Positions 17,601-24,649 of a stretch of 64,000 nucleotides of DNA are shown piece after piece. Every line of letters begins with the position of its first letter. Position 1 is the stretch's first letter. Source of the stretch: Mucilaginibacter sp. JRF. Lineage in GTDB: Bacteria; Bacteroidota; Bacteroidia; Sphingobacteriales; Sphingobacteriaceae. The notes below the pieces were generated by a model. It ran no database searches and was not told the DNA's origin. It worked only from the letters and a program-made list of their open reading frames with translations. The position numbers and the translations under genes are program-made. The stretch is from positions 124,001-188,000 of the forward strand of contig NZ_JADFBY010000006.1 in the NCBI RefSeq assembly GCF_015223065.1, in the 5' to 3' direction.

Positions 17601-19859
17601 TACAAAGTAGTTAATAATGTTTTAACTCGCGTGAGCGGCACTGTGCAGGGAACCGGTGGTGGTGATGCTGTTAGCTTTTCGCCTAAAACTTTATTAGAGC
17701 CTTATACCAAATATAAATTTGAGATCACATCGGGTGTGAAATCATATTCAGGGGCCGCATTTACGCCTTACGAACTTTACTTTACTACCGGAGCTGCTGA
17801 TGTTGATTCGAGCCAGTTCCTTTACGCTCAGTTCCAGAAAATACCTATCCCTGGTACGCAAAACATCAAATATTCAACACTGACATTTGGCCCTGATGAT
17901 AAATTTTATGCCTTGCGTATGGATGGCATCATTGAGCGTTTTGATGTTGACCATACCACCGGTAACTTGAGCAATAAGAAACAGATAAAAACACTTACCA
18001 ACAAGTATGGCATGCGTACGGCTATTGGTTTAGCGTTCGATCCACGGTCAACACCAACGCAACCTATAGCGTGGGTAACACATTCATCCTATGGGTTAGA
18101 TAACGCGCCTACTTATGATGGTAATATATCACGTTTAACGGGTGATTCACTTAGTAACGAAGAATTGATCATAAACAAACTGCCACGCTCAACCCGCGAT
18201 CACCTGACTAATAGTATTGCTTTTGGCCCCGATAGCGCGCTTTATATATCACAAGGTAGTAACAGCTCGGCCGGGTTATATGATGACGATTGGCAGCGAA
18301 ACGAAACTTTGCTTTCGGGTGCTGTGCTAAAATTAGATCTGAATAAACTGACAGGTATAACCCTGCCGCTTAACGTGCAAACAAGCTCATCTCAGGCTGT
18401 AATTAACGCCGCGCCTGCTAATTCCATTACCATGAGCGATGGCAAGTATAATCCATATGCCACAAATTCACCGCTTACAATATTTGCTTCAGGAGTGCGT
18501 AATGCTTACGATCTGCTTTGGCATTCAAACGGACAATTATATGTGCCAACCAACGGTTCTGGCGGTGGTGGTAAGTCGCCGGGCTCGGTTATAGGTACAC
18601 GTCTGCCTGATGGCACTTTTTATAATGGTCCTGAAATACCGGCTACTCCAACAGGTAAAAGCGTACAGGTTCAGGTTGACTGGCTGTTCCGCGTTAACCC
18701 GAAATTGGGGGTAGGCTACTATGGTCACCCTAACCCGCTAAGAGGCGAGTATGTGATCAATAGGGGATACCTTGATAATGCATTGTACTCTCCGGCCATT
18801 ACGGCCGATGCTAATTTCAGGATTGGTTACAACTTTGGCCTAAACCATTCGCCAAACGGGGTTATTGAGTACAAGAGCAATAACTTTAACGGCGCGCTTA
18901 AAGGTAAAATACTGGTATGCCGCTTTAGTGGCGGTAGCGATATTACGGTATTGGAGCCAGGCTCAATGGTTAAATTACCTGATACCGTTTTGCGCGATAC
19001 GGCTTATAACATCATCAAGGTCAACACAGGCTCAAGCAATACCGGCTTAACAGGTATGTCGGGCTTTGCTAATCCGTTAGATGTAGTAGAGGATGTTACC
19101 AACGGTAACTTATACGTAAGTGAGTTTAACTGGAATGATAACACCAACCTGATGGCGCAAATAACACTGCTTAAAGCTCAGGCACAACCAAGCCCGGCAC
19201 GTGCACGTTTGGCTGTTGCTTTAAACAAGGAGGAAAGTGCCGATCCTGAAGTTCAAAATGGCGATTACTGGCTAACCATCATGAACCAGGGCGATACTAC
19301 GCTGACCATAAAGGATATTGATCTTTCCGGAGCGGGAGCATCAAACTTTAAACTGGTTGATATGATCAAGCCAAGCGCGCAAAAGCCATTGTTGTTAGCC
19401 AGTCAAAGCGCGGTATCATACAAGGTGAGCTCGCTTGATCTGAATAATAAGCCTGCCGAAGCCGTAATGGCCGTTACCACGGTAGATGATACGGTGAAGC
19501 GGGTAATTCTAAAGAATGTATTTGCTGATACATTAGCACAAGCTAACCGCAAACTTATTAAGCCTGCCGATGCGTTGAACAAGCCTGTTGTTAAACGTGC
19601 ATTGATAGTATACCCTAACCCGGTTACAGGTAGCACGGTAAATGTGGCCTTAAAAGGTTTTGCAGTTAACGAAACTTACGATGTAAGCGTTTATAACAAG
19701 GATGGTAAAAAACTGCTCACCAAAAAAGTGCAGGTATCTACCGAAGGTACAACACAAACAACATTCTCTGTTGGTAATGATTGGTCGTTAGGGTTGTACA
19801 TTATCCGGGCGGTTGGCCGGGGTACAACAGAAGCTGCTAAATTTATATTAGACAGATAA
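14619..19859 (+). CDS. Giant multidomain T9SS-secreted protein with malectin-like and PQQ/sorbosone-type propeller domains
   Basis: 1746 residues. An N-terminal signal (MNKLLIGMLMLLGYQQGFS) is followed by two copies of a ~250-residue domain opening with CSP-ST-PC (about 33-292 and 297-551), probably a jelly roll. Then come an Ig/BACON-like domain (about 555-650), a malectin-like carbohydrate-binding domain (about 657-834, NVNFQDEQ ... KTEGYWEMAVPNGNYNVTV), a second Ig-like domain, a Big_5-like domain (about 943-1057) and a glucose/sorbosone-dehydrogenase-type beta-propeller (about 1066-1522, with FASGVRNAYDLLWHSNGQ). A short domain follows, then a C-terminal T9SS sorting domain (about 1663-1746, VYPNPVTGSTVNVAL ... 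KFILDR). It should be secreted or surface-bound. The middle and propeller recur in the membrane-anchored protein at 24650. Confidence 0.85.
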   Translation: MNKLLIGMLMLLGYQQGFSKPVLNAATQAIPDTCSPVSTLPCSALKPTLPYQLNFDAAVPNTILDKNQVGTGFTTVNTYSGTRISTDPKIYDAKVPGYVPSKITVTGGRLQIVAGKGIDYLSNNNMLNTLGIQVSAAKRLMLEVKLINPFYGEQSQQAGLWYGLNDKTFIKLGVTGNKVELRREINDVTSTNTTSTNQDRRITGVISGLNTKTVSLRLVIDSAMQTVDGYYSTDGVNYINAGSVGYPLASVSLQGTGLTSGTLYAGIFSTYRSGASAVTYTYDDFTVSSLTTTGFTGCSPLSTIPCQNLDVQLPFSLSFDASVNNSIQDKNGLGTGFTTVNPYSKARFNIDGKPKLTQVPGYEQDNINLVNGHLQLTTNKGNDYTTNNSQLNVLGARINAYGKTQVDLRMINPYNGNAEQQGGIWYGFNDKTFIKLSIKANKVELRKEVNDVTNNGSDYVRVTAVIPNLNTKTVDLRLIVDDASQTAEGFYSIDGGNIYTSTGATGYTSTTLSIAGTGLGNGTLFAGLYGTYRNGTVPFVYTFDDFKISRPQPPIPTLALTKDTLHFTVIKGGQILPDSVGISANTALNSYTIEKTEAPWLTLPTNLTNNLVFGVGNISSSLAVGDHQALVTFRSEGFTPKSLLIDLSVIEPLTPKVMNVNFQDEQTTPPLDYMIDYGQAYGERIGRQQQSGFTYGWRKKSDGTPLSLVGNGRVRTLPEDILLATVMHMQANHITSSFTGVKTEGYWEMAVPNGNYNVTVSVGDGSVGAAVEKHTINIEGINAINSFIPQGKAGDNGRFSTRTINVNVADERLTIDATGGTNTKITYASIAPVSTAPYLYTDLKSQNIVLRKGADSVSSFKLVIGNSANANLNYDIQTIYEGANTGWLSVTNSQSGKQLTKVFNYAAANNLPYGTYYATLKITAANYTSTILKVQLNVVDGQRPYVKGSNPPNGATNVSLTTSSVSANYLHVPVVEGYKGGVDNETIDSTTVRFYKVVNNVLTRVSGTVQGTGGGDAVSFSPKTLLEPYTKYKFEITSGVKSYSGAAFTPYELYFTTGAADVDSSQFLYAQFQKIPIPGTQNIKYSTLTFGPDDKFYALRMDGIIERFDVDHTTGNLSNKKQIKTLTNKYGMRTAIGLAFDPRSTPTQPIAWVTHSSYGLDNAPTYDGNISRLTGDSLSNEELIINKLPRSTRDHLTNSIAFGPDSALYISQGSNSSAGLYDDDWQRNETLLSGAVLKLDLNKLTGITLPLNVQTSSSQAVINAAPANSITMSDGKYNPYATNSPLTIFASGVRNAYDLLWHSNGQLYVPTNGSGGGGKSPGSVIGTRLPDGTFYNGPEIPATPTGKSVQVQVDWLFRVNPKLGVGYYGHPNPLRGEYVINRGYLDNALYSPAITADANFRIGYNFGLNHSPNGVIEYKSNNFNGALKGKILVCRFSGGSDITVLEPGSMVKLPDTVLRDTAYNIIKVNTGSSNTGLTGMSGFANPLDVVEDVTNGNLYVSEFNWNDNTNLMAQITLLKAQAQPSPARARLAVALNKEESADPEVQNGDYWLTIMNQGDTTLTIKDIDLSGAGASNFKLVDMIKPSAQKPLLLASQSAVSYKVSSLDLNNKPAEAVMAVTTVDDTVKRVILKNVFADTLAQANRKLIKPADALNKPVVKRALIVYPNPVTGSTVNVALKGFAVNETYDVSVYNKDGKKLLTKKVQVSTEGTTQTTFSVGNDWSLGLYIIRAVGRGTTEAAKFILDR

Positions 19860-19869
19860 AGATAAATCA

Positions 19870-19910
19870 GCACAACCTATACTGCATTCGTAGTATAGGT
19901 TATGCTTTTT
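19870..19910 (+). terminator. Intrinsic terminator after the giant gene
   Basis: AACCTATACT pairs with AGTATAGGTT around an 8-nt loop, with an outer GCA/TGC and then a T run. Confidence 0.75.
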
Positions 19911-20607
19911 ATATAACGATAGCCTTTTGGACTGATATTAACTTTTTGATCTCGGCATTGAATGCATCAAAGGTTGATTTTGGCTTATCAAACAACGGTT
20001 CGAGGTATGATATCGCCATAATATATACCTGTATACTGTTTAATAAATGCGTTAATATAGTATCAGCAAAAGCCTGCTGGCTTGTTGAGTTTGATATATA
20101 ATGGCTGTTGTACGAAAAAAAGCTATGGATACTTTCTGCCTGTTTCACAGCATTTCTCACTTCCCTGATAGATAAATGAGTGTTGATATGCCCGCAGGCA
20201 GTAGCGAAATCAATCTTTACCGGCGACGGCAGATCGGTATCCGCATTATTACTTAAGTCGCTATCAGTTGGTTCGGCTTCGCCGGCCAGTTGAAAATGCT
20301 TGCTGTTTAACCATTGTAAGCCCGAAAGCAGTTCAGGTAACCCATCCGAATTTTCAATAAGGTAAATGCTAATCACCGCATCGGCAATGCTTACCTGTAA
20401 TTGCTTGAATTGAGTTGTGTTTAAATTAGCCCCTGCATCCAGGCAATGGTGTATACCTTGTAACCCCGATAGTATATTTTTGGCCATGTTGCCAAGAATT
20501 TCGAGTGTTTTATCGGCTGGTTGAGCATTGTGGTTCAGGTAATTTGTTTCGAAAAATTGAGTAAACTCAGATATTCTTATCTTAATGTCTACCAGCGACT
20601 GTTGCAT
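19909..20607 (-). CDS. Hypothetical helical protein
   Basis: A 232-residue protein predicted mainly alpha-helical from its pattern, with no signal peptide or membrane helix. It has two helical halves separated by an acidic, low-complexity linker (AEPTDSDLSNNADTDLPSP, about 115-133). I do not recognise the family. It converges on the giant secreted protein gene and ends inside its terminator. A regulatory or scaffolding role cannot be supported from sequence. Confidence 0.6.
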   Translation of the reverse strand: MQQSLVDIKIRISEFTQFFETNYLNHNAQPADKTLEILGNMAKNILSGLQGIHHCLDAGANLNTTQFKQLQVSIADAVISIYLIENSDGLPELLSGLQWLNSKHFQLAGEAEPTDSDLSNNADTDLPSPVKIDFATACGHINTHLSIREVRNAVKQAESIHSFFSYNSHYISNSTSQQAFADTILTHLLNSIQVYIMAISYLEPLFDKPKSTFDAFNAEIKKLISVQKAIVI

Positions 20608-20771
20608 ACACGAGAAGTTTTTTCGCTAAAATAGTTACATATGCACACAAAAAAAACACCTGTACATTTTATCTTAAAAAATAATTCGCTGATCGGCCGA
20701 CCAATGAATTGTTTTTTACAATAAAATATAGAGGTGTTCTTCCTTTAACTTACTCGTTTTTACTTAAGTTG

Positions 20772-21125
20772 TTATAGTGACTTAAGTAGTAACATATTGT
20801 ATTTTTCGAGCAAATTAACGTATTTATCTTTGTATATCTCGTCGTCTTGGTTGGTAGTAACTGTACGTTGAGTACCAAAACCGGTAGGCTTGAATTTATG
20901 TACTGATTCAAATTCTTCGCTGGTAAACATCTCAGGGAATTCCTGCGAAAAATCATGACGTAGTATAATACCTATATGTAGTATAACATCCTTTTTAATA
21001 TAAGGCTGATTAAACCAGTTATATATTGATCGGCGGTTTACATTCAAGTTTCTGGCTAAATCACTAATGCTATAGCCATTCTTTCTAACTCTGTACTCAA
21101 TTAGTTGTCCGTGGTGTTTGTTCAT
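20772..21125 (-). CDS. Small HTH DNA-binding protein, family copy 3 of 5
   Basis: A 117-residue paralogue of the 5264 protein. I place the start at the ATG at 21125 (MNKHHGQLIEYRVRKNG) rather than the longer frame from 21176, because the other copies begin a few residues before the conserved G-IVE segment. The recognition helix reads NRRSIYNWF, followed by VILHIGIILRHDFSQEFPEMF, with a C-terminal helix YKDKYVNLLEKYNMLLL in which the usual Trp is Tyr. It is divergent from a lipoprotein gene at 21649. Confidence 0.7.
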   Translation of the reverse strand: MNKHHGQLIEYRVRKNGYSISDLARNLNVNRRSIYNWFNQPYIKKDVILHIGIILRHDFSQEFPEMFTSEEFESVHKFKPTGFGTQRTVTTNQDDEIYKDKYVNLLEKYNMLLLKSL

Positions 21126-21648
21126 GGGTAAGTGTAAAGTTGGTTTAGTTAATGTAAAGTTCGGTTTGCATATCACAGCTTATTTTCACAAGCTTAATAT
21201 GAGCGAAAGGTCGCAATAAGATTTCAAAAATTGTACCCTTGAACGCATTGTGTCCCCATACTGTGTAAAATAGTGACACGATGAGGCGAACCTGTGTATC
21301 ATTCATAAATATTTGTAAGCTTTAGTATGAATTTCGTAATTCTTGTTTCACTTATTTGGGTCAAAAGTATTTTCGCAAAGCTGCGCTTGACATATAACAA
21401 GTATTACAACTCATTAGAATAAAATAAGAATTTATGCGTTTGTGGCTGTTTTTTCTAAACATCGCACGTTTAAACCTATATTTTATAAGCCTGATTTATG
21501 GCTTTTTAAGGTGCCCAAAAATGGCCTGATCCTACTCAAAAAGCATCTTCCACAAAAATTATACAAACTTGCACGACCTGATACACACTTTATAAAATGG
21601 GGTATTATTGTAATAAACATGGCCTATTTTTATGAAAAATTTAATGAT
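21126..21648. other. Gene-free divergent region
   Basis: AT-rich leader DNA between HTH copy 3 and the lipoprotein at 21649. It has a GTGTC...GACAC pair around 21249-21279. A longer upstream open frame (from 21442) runs through this region but has no coding character. Confidence 0.4.
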
Positions 21649-22086
21649 ATGAAAAGAATTAAACTAACTTCTAAAAACGCCCGCTTGTCGAGTTCAATAG
21701 GAAACGGAAAAGTGTGGATGATGAAAAGCGTGACCTTTTTAGTGTTAATAGCCTTAATGTTTGTAGGTTGTAAAAAGGACAAATCGGACGAGGACAGCAG
21801 AGATACCGATTACGGTTATGCTAAATTAACTGTAACTGTTGAGAAAAAAGCACACGTTGCGTACGGTGGTGGCGATAAATATGCTGAGTTTGATATTAAT
21901 CAAGGTACAGCTACTTATTATATACGTTACAAACGTAACTATCCTCTTGATCTGCAAGTTACTCCACTTGAATCTGATCAACGAGTAAATATTAATGTAT
22001 ACAGCCGCGAAGAAAAACAAATCTTCAACCTGAATGAAATTAAACAAGCAGGTGTATTGTGGACAGCTAAAGTAACCATACCATAA
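21649..22086 (+). CDS. Small hypothetical lipoprotein
   Basis: About 145 residues from the ATG at 21649. A second possible start at 21718 gives a tighter signal peptide (MMKSVTFLVLIALMFVGC) ending in a good lipobox, and is a strong alternative. After the Cys comes a KKDKSDEDSRD charged linker typical of surface-exposed Bacteroidota lipoproteins, then a single beta-rich domain (YGYAKLTVTVEKKAHVAYG ... LWTAKVTIP). No family recognised. It has its own terminator (22112-22152). Confidence 0.6.
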   Translation: MKRIKLTSKNARLSSSIGNGKVWMMKSVTFLVLIALMFVGCKKDKSDEDSRDTDYGYAKLTVTVEKKAHVAYGGGDKYAEFDINQGTATYYIRYKRNYPLDLQVTPLESDQRVNINVYSREEKQIFNLNEIKQAGVLWTAKVTIP

Positions 22087-22111
22087 TTTCTAAACATAAA
22101 TTTAAACCAGC

Positions 22112-22152
22112 AGCAGGGCTCCTCATAATACATGAGGAGCCCTGCTCGTTTT
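22112..22152 (+). terminator. Strong intrinsic terminator after the small lipoprotein
   Basis: AGCAGGGCTCCTCAT pairs perfectly with ATGAGGAGCCCTGCT around a 5-nt loop, followed by CGTTTTT. Confidence 0.85.
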
Positions 22153-22337
22153 TGGGCAATTTTATTTATAAACATGCTTTAAAACACTTGCTCAAAATTC
22201 AGGCTGTTGAATAATAAATTGATTGCTTTGTGTGCCTGTATTTCATATGCTATACAAAAAATGGAACACCTTGAAAATCAGTAAAAACTTGTAGTGATTT
22301 ATAGTGTTATTTGCCTACCACATTATAAAATCACTCA

Positions 22338-23318
22338 ATGAAACGCTTATCCTACCTTTTTGCATTATTTGCATGCTTTTTAGTGGCATGTAATAAGGAA
22401 AAAACAATCCAACCCCAACAAACCCCGGTTAACGATGACACAGAACTTTCAACCAGCGCACTTGCTGATGAGCCTGTAGCGCCGTACACTGTGCGTACCA
22501 TTGCCGGCAAGTTTGATGAATCGGGCAAAGTTAACGGCCCCGGACCGCAAGCCAGGTTTTACAAACCGCACGGAATTTTTGTAAATGGCGATGGCAGCCT
22601 TTACATTGCCGATTTTTTTAACGGCGCTATCCGTAAGATCAGTATTTACAATAAGGTAAGCACTGTTGAACTACCGCCCGAGTATTCGCAGGGTGGCTTA
22701 CTGCCCGAAGCTGTAACATTAGATCCGGGAGGCACCATACATATAGTAAGTACCGCTTATGGTGTGCGCATTTACAATAAAGATCGTGGCATAAACATAG
22801 TAAGCCGTATTGGTAATGCCGACTCGAACCTGGATATGGAGCGCGATAGCGAGAGTACCATGTGGTTTGTGAATGATAATAGCCTGTGTAAAATTGTTAA
22901 AAGAGTTATTACCCGCAACGTGGTAAACTTTTCAGACTATCTGGATCAATATGAAACCCTGCGCGGAATAGGGGTAGGCCCTAAAGGTGTTAAATATGTA
23001 AGCACCGCTACCAAACTTTTTAAAGTTAGTGCCGACGGACAAATAACAAGGCTTTACCCGCAGCAGCGCTTTATATTTATAAGCGGTATTGCTGTAAGTA
23101 AAGATGGTAACACCTTATACATTGCCGATGGTAACGCCATTAAAAAGATAGACAATAGCGGCATCTCAACAATTACCGGCCCTTATGGTAATGATGGGCG
23201 CGACGGCGTTGGCCGCGAAGCCGATGTTGTGGCCGCTAACCTGGCTATATCAAATAGCGGTAAGGCATTATTTGTTACTGATACCCGCAACACCATCCGC
23301 AAAATTACATTACCATAA
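22338..23318 (+). CDS. NHL-repeat beta-propeller lipoprotein
   Basis: 326 residues. The signal peptide MKRLSYLFALFACFLVAC has a lipobox Cys at 18. NHL-type repeats follow: TIAGKFDESGKVNGPGPQAR, then FYKPHGIFVNGDGSLYIADF, AIRKI, later GIAVSKDGNTLYIADGNAIKKI and a closing TRNTIRKITL. The opening TIAG ... DG-G-A-F pattern is the classic start of NHL propellers. It is probably a surface or periplasmic binding protein. It resembles the proteins at 2, 49142, 56308 and 57391. Ligand unknown. Confidence 0.78.
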   Translation: MKRLSYLFALFACFLVACNKEKTIQPQQTPVNDDTELSTSALADEPVAPYTVRTIAGKFDESGKVNGPGPQARFYKPHGIFVNGDGSLYIADFFNGAIRKISIYNKVSTVELPPEYSQGGLLPEAVTLDPGGTIHIVSTAYGVRIYNKDRGINIVSRIGNADSNLDMERDSESTMWFVNDNSLCKIVKRVITRNVVNFSDYLDQYETLRGIGVGPKGVKYVSTATKLFKVSADGQITRLYPQQRFIFISGIAVSKDGNTLYIADGNAIKKIDNSGISTITGPYGNDGRDGVGREADVVAANLAISNSGKALFVTDTRNTIRKITLP

Positions 23319-23328
23319 GTATTACAAA

Positions 23329-23370
23329 CAACAAAAGGGGCTAAAGCAGCCCCTTTTGTTATAATCTTTT
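23329..23370. terminator. Bidirectional terminator between convergent genes
   Basis: AACAAAAGGGGCT pairs with AGCCCCTTTTGTT around a 5-nt loop; A and T runs flank both sides, serving the NHL gene (+) and HTH copy 4 (-). Confidence 0.8.
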
Positions 23371-23381
23371 TTCTCAGGATA

Positions 23382-23738
23382 TTAATATCCGCCTTTAATA
23401 TGCTTTAGCAACAACTGATTGTAATGCTCAAGCAAAACTATGTACTTATCTTTCCATAGTTTGTTTTCGGCCTGATCCTTATCTGATATCATATCGGTTT
23501 CGTGTTCTGATTGTTCGGCCATAAAATCCTCCGGGGTAAAGAGTTCCGGAAATTCAACTGAAAAATCGTGTTTAATGATGCCACCTATACGATGTATAAC
23601 TTCAGGCTTTAAATATTTTTGATTGAACCAATTGTAAACACATTTACGGTTAATATTTGATGAACGTGCAAGCTCACTTATACTTATCCCTTTTTTTCTG
23701 ATCACAAGTTCAACGATCTGTCCATAATGTTTATCCAT
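23382..23738 (-). CDS. Small HTH DNA-binding protein, family copy 4 of 5
   Basis: A 118-residue paralogue: MDKHYGQIVELVIRKKGISI, recognition helix NRKCVYNWF (here NRK replaces NRR), then VIHRIGGIIKHDFSVEFPELF, a linker and NKLWKDKYIVLLEHYNQLLL. It begins 47 bp after the stop of the UpxY antiterminator gene on the same strand, so the two are probably co-transcribed. That links this HTH family to polysaccharide-locus control by position. Confidence 0.72.
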   Translation of the reverse strand: MDKHYGQIVELVIRKKGISISELARSSNINRKCVYNWFNQKYLKPEVIHRIGGIIKHDFSVEFPELFTPEDFMAEQSEHETDMISDKDQAENKLWKDKYIVLLEHYNQLLLKHIKGGY

Positions 23739-23785
23739 GATTCCCTACCAAGTATATAATAATGTCGATATTATCATTACCTTAT

Positions 23786-24295
23786 TTAATTAACGGCAAT
23801 GAGTTTTTGTTCGTCTGTTTTTACAATTATCACGCAATTCAGGTCCTTTAAAACCATAAGTACCGAATTGCCGGTTATATCTTTTATTTCGCCCTGTTTA
23901 TTCATAAAAGGGCCTTCCTTTACCTCAACCATATCGCCAACCTTTAAATTTTCAATGGGTACGGTTTGCAGCTCGGCATAATTTTGCACCAGGAATTTTA
24001 TCCTTTCAATTTCCTGATCGTTGATCAGGGCTGGTTTGCCATTGTTGCGCACAACGCTTACCACACCATTAGTTTGCATTACCTTTTCAAATAGTGACGT
24101 ATCTTCTTTAACAAAGATGTATGAGGTAAATAGGGGAACCTCTATGATCTTATAACGGTCAGCCCACTTCCGTTTAGAGCGTATTAATGGGCAAAAACTC
24201 TCAATATGCTGTTGCTTTAACAAATGCTCTACTTTCTTTTCCCACCGCGCCCGTGTATACAGCACCATCCACTGTTTTTCGCTGGCTTGAATCAT
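23786..24295 (-). CDS. UpxY/NusG-family transcription antiterminator
   Basis: A 169-residue NusG-like protein. The N-terminal NGN domain (about 1-105) starts QWMVLYTRARWEKKVEHLL and includes the CPLIRSKRKW and PLFTSYIFVK segments; the C-terminal KOW domain carries VGDMVEVKEGPFMNKQGEI (about 120-138). UpxY proteins in Bacteroides bind RNA polymerase and promote read-through of long capsule operons. Here it is transcribed divergently from the giant-protein genes at 24650 and 27568, while the EPS operon starts 7.6 kb further along. The orientation differs from classical Bacteroides loci, where UpxY is the first gene of the operon. The family call is firm; the target operon is inferred. Confidence 0.85.
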   Translation of the reverse strand: MIQASEKQWMVLYTRARWEKKVEHLLKQQHIESFCPLIRSKRKWADRYKIIEVPLFTSYIFVKEDTSLFEKVMQTNGVVSVVRNNGKPALINDQEIERIKFLVQNYAELQTVPIENLKVGDMVEVKEGPFMNKQGEIKDITGNSVLMVLKDLNCVIIVKTDEQKLIAVN

Positions 24296-24387
24296 TTAAA
24301 GTTTTCAAAAGGTATTACAAACGTTAAAATTACGCTAAAGTTGCAGGCTATTTATAACGCGCTATGGCATTGTGTATCAAGTTGTGA

Positions 24388-24406
24388 AAGTGTGAACGGT
24401 ACACTT
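24388..24406. promoter_or_regulatory. Candidate operator AAGTGT-N7-ACACTT
   Basis: The 19-bp inverted repeat AAGTGTGAACGGTACACTT lies 93 bp upstream of the UpxY start. It has the same arm and spacer lengths as the repeat at 5091-5109, shifted by one base. Confidence 0.4.
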
Positions 24407-24579
24407 CCCAAATTTTACGTTTGGCAAATTTTTGCCCTTCATGTGCACCAAACCTTGATTTTTAGGCTCGATAATTGATAAATGCCACCTTTTTTGCACA
24501 CGAATTACTCATTATTTCAACGATTGCACAATCCGCTCACAACAAGGCTTTTAGGCGGGTTTCTGCGGGCGGTAAATAT

Positions 24580-24587
24580 TAAATTTG
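24580..24587 (+). promoter_or_regulatory. -7 box TAAATTTG ahead of 24650
   Basis: An exact TAnnTTTG match 62 bp before the ATG; the -33 element is unclear. Confidence 0.4.
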
Positions 24588-24649
24588 TAGCATATTGTAT
24601 TTGATACACCCCTACATAATAACATTTAAACGTATTTACTAAGCTGAAG

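Larger units (their letters stand above)
24296..24649. other. Divergent promoter region between UpxY and the anchored giant protein
   Basis: Contains the inverted repeat at 24388-24406 and a TAnnTTTG box at 24580-24587. No open frame of interest. Confidence 0.45.

Noticed and set aside
21442..21648. Upstream extension of the small lipoprotein gene
   Set aside because: The extra 69 codons are AT-rich and basic without coding character; a lipoprotein signal peptide begins only at 21649 or 21718.
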